Source: Eimeria necatrix (taxonomy: Eukaryota; Apicomplexa; Conoidasida; Eucoccidiorida; Eimeriidae). Taken from it: a stretch of 15,000 nucleotides of DNA. The translations under genes and the position numbers were made by a program. Of this stretch, positions 6,991-14,743 are shown piece by piece. Under the pieces are notes generated by a model, which worked only from the letters and a program-made list of their open reading frames with translations, was not told the DNA's origin and ran no database searches. Position 1 is the stretch's first letter. Each line of letters opens with the position of its first letter. The DNA lies in contig NW_013655303.1 of NCBI RefSeq assembly GCF_000499385.1, positions 140,001-155,000 of the forward strand, in the 5' to 3' direction.

Positions 6991-7536
6991 TCAGCGACTC
7001 GCCGCGCCTTTGCGCCTTTTTAAACGCCAATTGCCTTTTAATTTCCATTTATTCAAATAATATTCAAATTTAACTTCAAAGAAATCAAAAAATAATTCAA
7101 ATGACCTTTCAAACTCCGTTTCCAGCTCGACCGCCGCGCTCGCTCCCAGGTGTACGTACACCTCCACGCTGTCTGCTCAACTTCAACAAAACGGCCACCG
7201 CCGAATCCGCTCTGAAAGAAAGCCATTTGATTTAAAACAAACAAAAGTTGTTCAAAAGACTTTTATTTCCTTTTATTTACTTTTATTGTCCACTTTTATT
7301 TACTTTTATTTCAAAATAGATGCATTTTGACTCACTGCGAGACACAGAAGACAGAAGATCAGCAAAATGCGAAAAGTCCAACTCCGCATCTTCAAAGAAA
7401 AATAAAATAAAAAATGAAATAAATAAAGTTTTAAATCTTTTTAAATTTTTACTTTTTATTTTCTGACGCCATGCATGTAGTCGAAAATATCCAAGTGTCT
7501 GTACACTTGCCGTATCGGACTGTTCTTCACAGGCGG

Positions 7537-7545
<9 letters not shown>
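6991..7545 (-). CDS. Unidentified multi-exon coding segment (tentative)
   Basis: Not recognised. A phase-consistent reading joins exons 7498-7453, 7389-7336, 7209-7162 and 7034-6991. They encode TLGYFRLHAWRQKIK, then AELDFSHFADLLSSVSR, then DSAVAVLLKLSRQRG, and a basic tail NWRLKRRKGAASR with stop TGA. The first acceptor is the ACAG-loop hairpin GTACAG|ACACTT; the third donor is G|GTGTACGTACACC, the palindrome itself. The 5' end lies upstream, perhaps in the CAG tract near 7545. Two rival readings remain. The second exon can start at ATG 7389 as a signal peptide (MRSWTFRILLIFCLLCLA, donor GCA|GTGAGT, then SGFGGGRFVEVEQTAW). The first can read to a stop as IRQVYRHLDIFDYMHGVRK. Some coding is likely; the frame is not settled. 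Confidence 0.3.
7148..7163. repeat. Palindrome AGGTGTACGTACACCT at a candidate donor
   Basis: Perfect 16-bp palindrome. On the minus strand an exon appears to end exactly at TGGAG|GTGTACGTACACC, so the 5' splice site would be the start of the palindrome. Confidence 0.9.
7492..7509 (-). repeat. Hairpin CAAGTGT-ACAG-ACACTTG (ACAG-loop variant)
   Basis: A perfect 7-bp inverted repeat around ACAG on the minus strand. The arms differ from the 2089 copy (CAAGTGT, not GAGGTGT) in a compensated way, so the stem is kept while the sequence changes. A candidate exon starts at GTACAG|ACACTT. Confidence 0.85.
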
Positions 7546-7581
<36 letters not shown>

Positions 7582-7810
7582 GCTGCTTCAGCAGCAGAGA
7601 CAAACCCTCTTCTTCTCAACTGAAACTACCTTTTAGGGTTTAGGGTTTAGGGTTTAGAGACTTTTCAAAAAACACTCTTTACTCAACTTCGACTATTCGC
7701 CAGCTGCCTCGTTTCTTTTTGCTGCTGCTGCTGCACAGCAGCACCTTCGAGTCAGCAGCGCAGCACAGACTACTGCAGCAGCAGCAGCCGCTGCTGCTGC
7801 TGCTTGCGCT

Positions 7811-7842
<32 letters not shown>

Positions 7843-8066
7843 CCTCCGAATGGAGTGGCTCTGCAGCAAATAATGATTTAAACTTGAATGGCCTCAGCAG
7901 CAAATCCACAAGGCCTCCCGAGGCTTCAGCAGCAGCAGTTTGCTGCTGCAGAAGACTCCCGTTTGCTGCTGCAGCAGCAGAGCAGCAAACCCAGTCTAAG
8001 CAGCAGCAGGACTGCCAATTCTTGAAGTCCTTTTAAGTTGAAAAATAAAAAGTCCTTCTTGCAATA
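7546..8066. other. CAG-rich spacer with an inverted telomere-like island
   Basis: CTG/CAG runs occur at 7541-7590, 7721-7740, 7774-7840, 7929-8010. TTTAGGG x3 lies at 7633-7658, in the opposite orientation to the main block. A minus reading near 7690 (KKKRGSWRIVEVE then stop) and the stop of the upstream candidate at 8067 are the only coding hints. It may hold introns or the end of the 8067-9414 segment. Confidence 0.5.
7633..7658. repeat. Small TTTAGGG island, reverse orientation
   Basis: Three complete heptamers plus a partial one (TTTTAGGGTTTAGGGTTTAGGG), isolated about 3 kb from the main block and inverted relative to it. Confidence 0.95.
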
Positions 8067-8506
8067 TTATTCCTTTTCTACTTCCAGAAGGTCTTTTGCT
8101 TCTTTTTCTCCCCCGCTGCTGCTGCTGCTGCTGCTGCTGCTGCCGTCGCTGCTGCTGCTGCCAACGCTGCTGCTGTTGCTGCTGCTGCCAACGCTGCTGC
8201 TGTTGCGGCTGCTGCCGTCGCTGCTGCTGTTGCTGCTGCTGCCGTCGCTGCTGTTGCCATTGCTGCTGCAGCTGTTGGTGCTGCTGCTGTTGCTGCTGCT
8301 GCTATTGCTGCTGTTGCTGCTGCTGCTGTTGCTGCTATTGCTGTTGCTGCTGCCGTCGCTGCTATTGCTGTTACTGCTGTTGCTGTTGCTGCTGTCGCCA
8401 TCGCTGCTGTTGGTGTTGCTGCTGTTGCTGTTGCTGCTGCCGTCACTGCTATTGCTGTTACTGCCGCTGCTGTTGCTGTTGCTGCTGTCGCCATCGCTGC
8501 TGTTGG

Positions 8507-8550
<44 letters not shown>

Positions 8551-9414
8551 CTGCTGCCGTCGCTGCTGTTGCTGTTGGTGTCGGTGCTGTTGGTGTTGCT
8601 GTTGTTGGCGCTGCTGCTCCCGCTGCTGCTGCTGCTGCTGCCGTTGCTGTTGCCGCTGTTGCTTCTGCTGCTGCTGCCTTTGCTGCTGCTGCTTTTGCTG
8701 CTGCTGCTGCTGCTGCTGCTGCCTTCCTGCGTTTCGCACTTGCGTCTTTTGTTGTAGGGGCGTTTGGGGGCGCCGTTTTTGTTTTCTTTTTTTTGTTTTT
8801 TGACTTTTTTAAAAGTGAGAACTTCCGGAGTTTCCGTTTGCTGCAGCTGGCTGGCGAGGGCCTCCACGATGTCGATACACCTGAACTGAACTCCAAACAC
8901 TTCTTTTAATTTCATTTTAATCAAAAATACCATTCTGTCGGCTCCGCCTTTGCTGCTGTCCAGCTTCTTGGAATGCAGCTTCTCGCGAGCTCCAACAGCT
9001 TCTCAAGCTCCGCACTTGCTGCTGACACTACAGAGCGGAATCCACCAATTGCTGCACAGCAGCAGCAGCAGCAGCAGCAATGCTGCGCAGCAGCAGCAGC
9101 AGCAACGCTGCGCAGCAGCAGCAGCAGCAATGCTGCTGCGCAGCAGCAGCAGTGCTGCAGAGCAGCAGCAGGCCAAAGACTCACTGTTCAAGTTGGGAGG
9201 TCGGCAGCTGAAAAGGCGAAGATAAAGAGGAAATAGCGCGAAGTGGAACTTAAAATGATAAAAGTTATCATAAAAACCAAAAAGAAAATCTTTTCTGCTT
9301 TTTTTGAACCCAAAATGTTAATTGTGGCGAAGTGGAAATCTGAAGTGCGCGGCGCGCACTCCTGAGGTGTACGTACACTCCAAACCGCCGCCTGCAGAAA
9401 CTCCCGCCTACGAT
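8067..9414 (-). CDS. Unidentified protein with basic segment and Ser/Asn-rich tail (tentative, 5' incomplete)
   Basis: Not recognised. Three exons join in phase: 9414-9379 (RREFLQAAVW), 9051-8931 (IGGFRSVVSAASAELEKLLE, then LARSCIPRSWTAAKAEPTE) and 8880-8067 (CIDIVEALASQLQQTETPEV, then LTF). Junctions: TGGA|GTGTACGTACACC ... CTGTGCAG|CA, and AATG|GTATTT ... TTCAG|G (a 50-bp intron; read through it, the third exon's frame also starts at ATG 8933). Next comes a lysine-rich stretch (KKVKKQKKENKNGAPKRPYN, KRRK), a likely nuclear localisation signal. About 190 residues of Ser/Asn/Asp/Gly follow, from a degenerate CTG array, ending GGEKEAKDLLEVEKE and stop. An alternative Ala/Thr-rich frame is also open through the array. 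A further upstream exon may start at CTTTTCCAG|AT near 9590. Helical content suggests a folded N-terminal part. Confidence 0.38.
8113..8724. repeat. Degenerate CTG/TTG array with a 93-bp duplication
   Basis: About 610 bp of CTG and TTG triplets with CCG, TCG, CCA and ATT interruptions. A unit containing GCTGTCGCCATCGCTGCTG, followed by TTGGTGTTGCTGC, occurs at 8391 and 8484, 93 bp apart (31 codons). Shorter repeats of CCAACGCTGCTGCTGTTG occur near 8161 and 8188. It is coding (Ser/Asn/Asp) in the tentative 8067-9414 model. Confidence 0.9.
9366..9379. repeat. Palindrome GGTGTACGTACACT at a candidate donor
   Basis: One arm base differs (final T). On the minus strand it reads A|GTGTACGTACACC, with the candidate exon 9414-9379 ending exactly at the bar, as seen at 7162/7161. 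Confidence 0.85.
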
Positions 9415-9961
9415 CTGAAGTGGAAACTCAGAATTAATAAACTCTTTTTCCAAATATAAACTAAAATAAATAATTTAAACTGAAATGTTTCAACTCCAAA
9501 GTGAAAGAGCAGCAGCAGCAGCTGCTGCTGCTGCTGCTGCTGCTGCTTCCAGTGCTGCACTGCTGCTCCGTGAACACCGCGGGAAGCAGCGGATCTGGAA
9601 AAGAGTTTTTTCTTTTTCGAATTTAAATTGTTTTCTTTTCAATTTAAATAAAAGAAAAGAAATTAATTGTCAAAAAGGTTTTCTTTTTCGCCGCAGCAGC
9701 AGCAGCAGCAGCAGCAGCAAATTAAATTCCAACTTGCAAAACTGAAGTTCAAGAAATCAAACCGCCTTTGATGCTGCTGCAGCGCACTGGGCCTTGCGGG
9801 GTGAGAAGAGGCAAATCCTGAAGCCAAAAACAAACAAATAAACGGCACTTAGCAGCAGCAGCAGCAGCAGCAGCAGACAGCAGCAGCAGCAGACAGCAGC
9901 AGCAGCAGCAGCAGACAGCAGCAGCAGCAAGCAGCAGCAAGCAGCAGCAAGCAGCAGCAGC
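9415..9961. other. Downstream region of the p43 gene
   Basis: CAG/CTG runs are present at 9508-9546, 9693-9720 and 9850-9960; the last shows repeated CAGACAGCAG interruptions. Minus-strand coding hints are a fragment after TTCCAG near 9590 (PLLPAVFTEQQCSTG) and one at 9730-9815 (ALQQHQRRFDFLNFSF). They could be 5' exons of the 8067-9414 gene, but I could not join them in phase. Confidence 0.45.
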
Positions 9962-10151
9962 TCATTGTTTCCGCAGCTCCTGCTGCTGCTGCTGCACTCT
10001 TTGCTGCTGCACCTTGTAGTAGGCAATGCAGTCATCTTTTGTGTTGAGGAACTGCAGCAGCAAAAAAGCAAAAGACATCCAAATGAAATTAAATTAATTA
10101 AATTGGACTCCAATGCCCCAGCTCTTGTTGCTGCTGCTGCTGCTGCTGCTG

Positions 10152-10190
<39 letters not shown>

Positions 10191-10318
10191 GTTCAATTGT
10201 TTTGAAAGAAAAGAACTTACTGGAGCCACAGCAGCAAAAGTGTCTTTTCCCTTTTTGCTGCTCAGCACTTCATCTGGCTCCCCAGAAAGGCCCTCAATAT
10301 AAACGCGCTCTCCCAGCT

Positions 10319-10376
<58 letters not shown>

Positions 10377-10760
10377 ATTAAATTGGAAGTTCAGATTTGA
10401 TTCGATATTGAATAAAGCATTCATCAAATTCCTGTTTTTGGTTTTAACAATTAAAAACAAATGCCACAAAAGGAGCAGCAAATTTAAATTAATTAAAAAA
10501 CAGATTTCCCCATTTTCATTTATTTGGAATTCAGCCTCAAACAGGAGAAGCACTCAACAGCTGCAAATGCAGCAGCAGCAGCAGCAGCAGCAGCAACGTT
10601 ATCAGCAGCAGCAGCAGCAAAAGCAGCATCGCCATCATCACCACCATCATCCTCAGCAGGAGCACAGCAGCAGCAGCAGCACAGCAGCAACAGCAGCAGC
10701 ACAGCAGCAACAGCAGCAACACAGCAGCAACAGCAGCAGCACAGCAGCAACAGCACAGCA

Positions 10761-10802
<42 letters not shown>

Positions 10803-11674
10803 CAGCAGCAGCAGGACTCACAGGGGTGTCCGGGGGGGGCTGGAGGAGCTGGACGGCGGTCTTGTCTGCGGAGTTTGCGCACAAGACCATTCCGTGAGAG
10901 TTAAAACCTCGAAGGGCTTTTTGTTTTAAATTAAAAAGCACAATTACTTTTTGCTGCTCGAACTGCTGCTGCTGCAGGTGCTGCACCAGCCCCGAGGCGA
11001 TCTGCCGCACGCCCAGCGGGCCGAAGTCGATCTCCTCGCAGTAGAGCCTGCAGAGCGCGAAATTCGAAAAAATAAAAGCCAAATGAATTCTAAATGCAAA
11101 GTTAAATCATTTAAATAAAACAAAAACGAAAAAAGAAATTAAATGAACGAAGATCGGCCGATATCGCAGCAGCAGCAGCAGCTCGCGGCGGCTGCTGCTG
11201 CTGCTGCCGACACTGAGACACCCCAGTCGTCCGCGCTCGCGGCGAACGCGTTTTGAATTTTTTTCTTTTTTGGATTTTTAATTTTAATTTTTTCTTTTTT
11301 TGGATTTTAAAACGTCAGAAATGCAAAAACAAACAAAGAAAACTAAAAAGAACCTCCGGGGGTTTTGAAAATTCCGAAAAAGACGCAAAATCGAGAAGAT
11401 CGGAACTGTTTTTTGCAAAAGCGGCTGCTGGGAGCATTTCGGGGAATAATTTTCGACTTTTTGAATTCTTTCGGAATAAAATAACTCAATTTGCCATTTA
11501 TAATGCATTTAAAACAAAATAATTGCAAAAAATTGCATTTTTATTCACAATTGCGAAAAAAATGAAATTACTTTTCCGAAATTCAACAACTCACTTGTCC
11601 GCCTCCGGGTGTCTCCACACCTTCCGCACCAAACCCACCCGCATGTCCAAACGCATGGGGTCGTCCACAGGCCT

Positions 11675-11709
<35 letters not shown>

Positions 11710-11713
11710 TTGC

Positions 11714-11751
<38 letters not shown>

Positions 11752-11834
11752 CTTTCTTCTTCTTGCCTTCCGCAGCGGACTGCGGGCTCGCTGCGTCTCC
11801 TCGCTTCTCAGTCCCTGCCTTGCCGCCGCCTTGC

Positions 11835-11867
<33 letters not shown>

Positions 11868-12468
11868 TTCTGCTGCTGCTGCTGCTGCTTGCCTTGCTGC
11901 TGCTGCTTCCCCGAAGGCCCCAATGCCTTCGCCGCCTGCAGCAGCTCGTCTGGCGAAGACTGCAGCAAAAAGAAAAACAAAAGGCAGCAGCAAATGGTAT
12001 CTTTGCTGCTGCTGCTGCTGCTGCAGTAGCAGCGTTTCAACTAAACTTTAAAAGCTTAATTTAATTGAAATTAAATTAAGATTTATTTAATTAAATTAAT
12101 TTTAATTAAATAAAAATAAAAATAAATTAAACTCACTATGGGCAGCTCTATTCTGCTGAAGTCCTGCACCCGCTGCTCTTTAATTCCTAAAAACAATTAC
12201 AGGCAAAAACAATTCCACAGCTGCTGCTGCTGCTGCTGCTGCTGCAGCTGCTGCAGTTGCTGCTGCTGCAGCTGCTGCTGCAGCAAAATAAAAGGCAGCA
12301 GCTGCAGCAGCAAAGAGAAAGGAATTGCTGCAGCTCTGGGCCCGCGGGCCAGGGGCTGAGGTGTACGTACACCGCAAGCCAAACCCACCTGGCAGGTTCT
12401 GCATGTGGTTGAACCATCTTGTGACATTTTTTAAAACTTGAAGTTCCTTTAAAGAGGCTCTTCTCTGC

Positions 12469-12506
<38 letters not shown>

Positions 12507-12865
12507 GGGCGTCTGGGAAGCGGAGCTGGGGCTGCGCCTCCCGCTGCTGCTGCAGCGCCGCTGCTGCTGACGCTCCCGCTGCAGCAGCAAACGCTCCTGC
12601 TGCGGCGCGAACGCAGACTGCGCTTCCGCAGCAGCAGCAGCAGCAGCAGCAGCAGCTGCTGCTGCTGCTGCTGCAGTAGCAGCAAATATACTCACCATGG
12701 CATTGTACAAAGAAGCCATGGCCACTAAGTCCGCCAAAGTCAAATTATTTCCGCAAAGAAAAGTCCGCAGCTGCAGCGCAGCGTTGAATTCGTTGAAGTC
12801 GCTGCTGCTGGCAATCTGGAAGCAGCGCGAGGCGCAGAAAGAGAACCACTGGTCCACTTCCGCCT

Positions 12866-12918
<53 letters not shown>

Positions 12919-13476
12919 GGAAGCCAGGGTTGACCTCTGGAGAAGCTCTCGAACAAAAGCGCGACTAAGAAAAATGGAGAAGGGCGGCGCTGCAGCAAAC
13001 GGGAAGAAACTTGAATTGAATTGCAAGACGGGAGTTGGGGGAAAATTTGCAAAGTTGCAAAAATTTGCAAAGTTGCAAAAATTTGCAAAGTTGCAAACCT
13101 GAGCCTGAATGTTCTTTTCAGGACCAAGAAGAACTTCGCGGGAATCCGATTTGTCGCAAAGATAATGAATAATAGTGACGGGTTCCTGGAGTTCGCCGTC
13201 GGGGGTGTAGAGGCGCGGTGTCTGTACACCCGGGCGCAGGCGGCAGATCGCGGCTTTCCGACGCGCGAAAAACGCCACAAATTTGAATTTAAATTTAAAA
13301 AGATGAATTATTTCCAATTTGCAAAAAAAATAAAAAGATCAGCGCACCTGGCCGGCCGCTTTCGCCGCGTGCGTCCCCAGCGCGCTGATCACCATCGACC
13401 CTGGCGGAAACGCGTAAGAAGCCACCAAGGCGCAGGCCGCCCCTTCTGCGCTTCCCACAGCGTAAACGAGTTCCAT
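9962..13476 (-). CDS. p43: tRNA-binding multisynthetase cofactor, GST-like plus EMAPII domains (p43/tRip, AIMP1 family)
   Basis: Nine exons: 13476-13348, 13221-13099, 12863-12696, 12464-12389, 12186-12137, 11959-11595, 11047-10822, 10316-10221 and 10051-9962. All eight junctions keep phase, giving 440 residues. Toxoplasma p43 and Plasmodium tRip share this design: they bind tRNA and assemble aminoacyl-tRNA synthetases. Residues 1-140 are GST-like: LVYAVGSAEGAACALVASYAF, then RLYTPDGELQEPVTIIHYL (strand and EP loop), then AALQLRTFLCGNNLTLADLV, then NVTRWFNHMQNLP (about 153-165). Residues 183-275 are a Gln/Lys then Ala-rich linker from CAG repeats. The EMAPII-type tRNA-binding domain runs from about 280: MRLDMRVGLVRKVWRHPEAD, LYCEEIDFGPLGVRQIASGL, VIVLFNLKQKALRGFNSHGM, RVYIEGLSGEPDEVLSSKKG, each aligning with human AIMP1. 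The start ATG follows an A/T-rich leader. Intron 1 ends inside an ACAG hairpin; intron 4 carries a palindrome near its donor. Confidence 0.93.
10320..10375. repeat. CAG run forming the end of p43 intron 7
   Basis: About 18 CAG units. On the gene's strand it is (CTG)n running directly into CTGCAG|CTG, the acceptor of exon 8. It supplies both the pre-acceptor tract and the AG. Confidence 0.93.
10570..10812. repeat. CAG/CAA/CAC array at the start of p43 intron 7
   Basis: CAG units interrupted by CAA, AGCAC and a CATCATCACCACCATCAT block (10631-10650). Its right end lies ten bases inside the intron donor CCT|GTGAGT. Long frames here (His, Gln, Ser or Ala runs) are not coding in the gene model. 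Confidence 0.9.
12360..12373. repeat. Palindrome GGTGTACGTACACC in p43 intron 4
   Basis: On the gene's strand it begins 15 bases after the donor CCAG|GTGGGTTTGGCTTGC. The Eaf6 donor shares GTGGGTTTGG and is likewise followed closely by a palindrome copy. Confidence 0.95.
12867..12917. repeat. CAG run at the end of p43 intron 2
   Basis: Seventeen CAG units; on the gene's strand (CTG)17 leads into CTGCAG|GCG, the acceptor of exon 3. Same arrangement as intron 7. Confidence 0.93.
13042..13095. repeat. Three 18-bp units AAAATTTGCAAAGTTGCA at the p43 intron 2 donor
   Basis: Exact tandem copies at 13042, 13060 and 13078. On the gene's strand the array starts within three bases of the donor CAG|GTTTGCAAC, so the non-canonical donor GTTTGC is itself a repeat-like sequence. 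Confidence 0.93.
13217..13230 (-). promoter_or_regulatory. ACAG-loop hairpin containing the p43 intron 1 splice acceptor
   Basis: Minus strand GGTGT-ACAG-ACACC, a 5-bp stem with a four-base loop. Exon 1 ends in phase 0 at 13348, and the only nearby acceptor restoring the GST frame is GTACAG|ACACCGCGCCTC, whose AG is in the loop. The other near AG (GGAAAG at about 13255) gives the wrong phase. Confidence 0.75.
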
Positions 13477-13789
13477 TTTAATTTAAATATAAATTTAAAT
13501 GACTTCTTTGTCGATTCGCGCCTGCAAATTCAAAAAAAAACTCCGCAGACACCCGCAGAACAACAACCTGAACGCCTCCCGGCAGCGCGCCGGAAACCCG
13601 CGGAAAAGCAGCCCCCCGCGAGCCCTCAGCTGGAAACTCCGCGAGATTTGAATTCTTTTTGCAAAATAAATGCAAATGTTGCAAAAAATTAAAAGAAAGA
13701 AGGCCAGAAATGTCTGCAAAATGCAAAAGTGAAGAGAGCTGCGCTGCGGGAGCCTCACGCCGTGTGTTGCTGTCTTCCACAGCCCCTGG

Positions 13790-13803
13790 GGTGTACGTAC
13801 ACT
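13790..13803. repeat. Palindrome GGTGTACGTACACT in the spacer
   Basis: One arm base differs. It follows TTCCACAGCCCCTGG on the plus strand; no exon is established on either side. Confidence 0.9.
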
Positions 13804-13888
13804 CTATCCCGCCGCGCAGTTTTCCGGAGGGCCAGAAGGTCTTTTGATTTTCTTGTTTGCTTCCGTTCTCTGCTGCTGCTGCTGCTGC

Positions 13889-13912
13889 TGCATGCAGCAG
13901 CGCATGCATGCA
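13889..13912. promoter_or_regulatory. Cluster of TGCATGC motifs
   Basis: CTGCATGCAG, then GCGCATGCATGCAGG: three TGCATGC-like sites within 24 bp between divergent genes. TGCATGC is a recurrent apicomplexan motif bound by some AP2-type factors; here it also recurs near splice acceptors, so function is uncertain. Confidence 0.45.
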
Positions 13913-14081
13913 GGCCAGCCCCGGGGCGCTGCAGCAGCAGTTTCTTTTCAAATATTTCCGCAGCCAACTGCAGCAGCAATTTAAAATTAATTTGCTGCTG
14001 CTTCTCATTTAATTCCCCTCCAGGCGATGCCCGTTTGGCCCGACTTGCTGCTGCGCTGCAGTCTGCTGCTGCGGCTCTTCA

Positions 14082-14095
14082 GGTGTACGTACACC
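14082..14095. repeat. Palindrome GGTGTACGTACACC before the right-hand gene
   Basis: Perfect copy preceded by CTCTTCA, so CTCTTCAG|GTGTACGTACACC would be a donor as at 7161 and 9378. It lies 14 bases before the proposed ATG. Confidence 0.95.
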
Positions 14096-14109
14096 CCAGA
14101 CACCCCACA

Positions 14110-14239
14110 ATGCCCTCCGTCAGGGAGCTGATGCGCCAGGAGAAGCTGCGGCGGCAGCAGCAGCGGGAAGCAGCAGAGCGGGCGAAGGCAGCAGCAGCAG
14201 CAAAAGCAGCAGCAGAGGCAGCAGCAGCAGCAGAAGCCG

Positions 14240-14270
<31 letters not shown>

Positions 14271-14536
14271 TGCTGCTGCTGCTGCTGCTGCTCCCAAGCA
14301 GCCAGAAGCGCCGTCTCAGGTGCTGCAGGGATACAGCGATGAGGAAGAAGAACTTTCGGAAGAAAAAGAAAAAGAAAAAAATGAAATAAATGAAATAAAA
14401 GAAAAAAAAGAAAAAAAAGAAAAAAAAGAAAAAAATGAATTTAATGGAATTGAAGGACTTCCTCCAGACTTCTTCGACGATCCCCAAGAGGCAGCTCGTG
14501 CTGCGCAGCAGCAAGACAGCGAGCCCCCCACGCCCG

Positions 14537-14585
<49 letters not shown>

Positions 14586-14710
14586 GGAGGACGACAGCGA
14601 GGAAGTGCTGGGCTACGAAATTGAAGAGCCAGATGAGTCCCTGCTGCAGCCGCTGGTGGCGGATGTGACAGAAGATTTAGAAGCAGATCCTGCTGCTGCT
14701 GCTGCTGCTG

Positions 14711-14743
<33 letters not shown>

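Larger units (their letters stand above)
13477..14109. other. Divergent spacer between p43 and the right-hand gene
   Basis: It should hold both promoters. Visible: A/T-rich DNA next to the p43 start, a possible p43 leader acceptor (minus TTTGAATTTGCAG| at about 13526), palindromes at 13790 and 14082, a CTG run (13870-13890) and three overlapping TGCATGC motifs at 13889-13912. A small plus reading, MPVWPDLLLRCSLLLRLF (14028-14081), ends at CAG|GTGTACGTACACC and could be a 5' exon of the next gene. Confidence 0.55.

Noticed and set aside
6955..7048. Intron of 20 bp between CCAG|GTGGGA and CTGCATGCAG|
   Set aside because: Too short for a spliceosomal intron, although the reading frame would continue.
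8038..8757. Plus-strand poly-Leu ORF of 239 codons, a possible membrane protein
   Set aside because: Pure repeat translation with no non-repeat sequence of its own; the minus strand carries the more protein-like flanks.
9850..9960. CRISPR-like array with regular repeats and spacers
   Set aside because: It is a simple CAG repeat with CAGA interruptions; no unique spacers, and the genome is eukaryotic.
10408..10929. Plus-strand ORF with His and Gln runs
   Set aside because: It is antisense to p43 exon 7 and intron 7; the minus reading has clear EMAPII homology.
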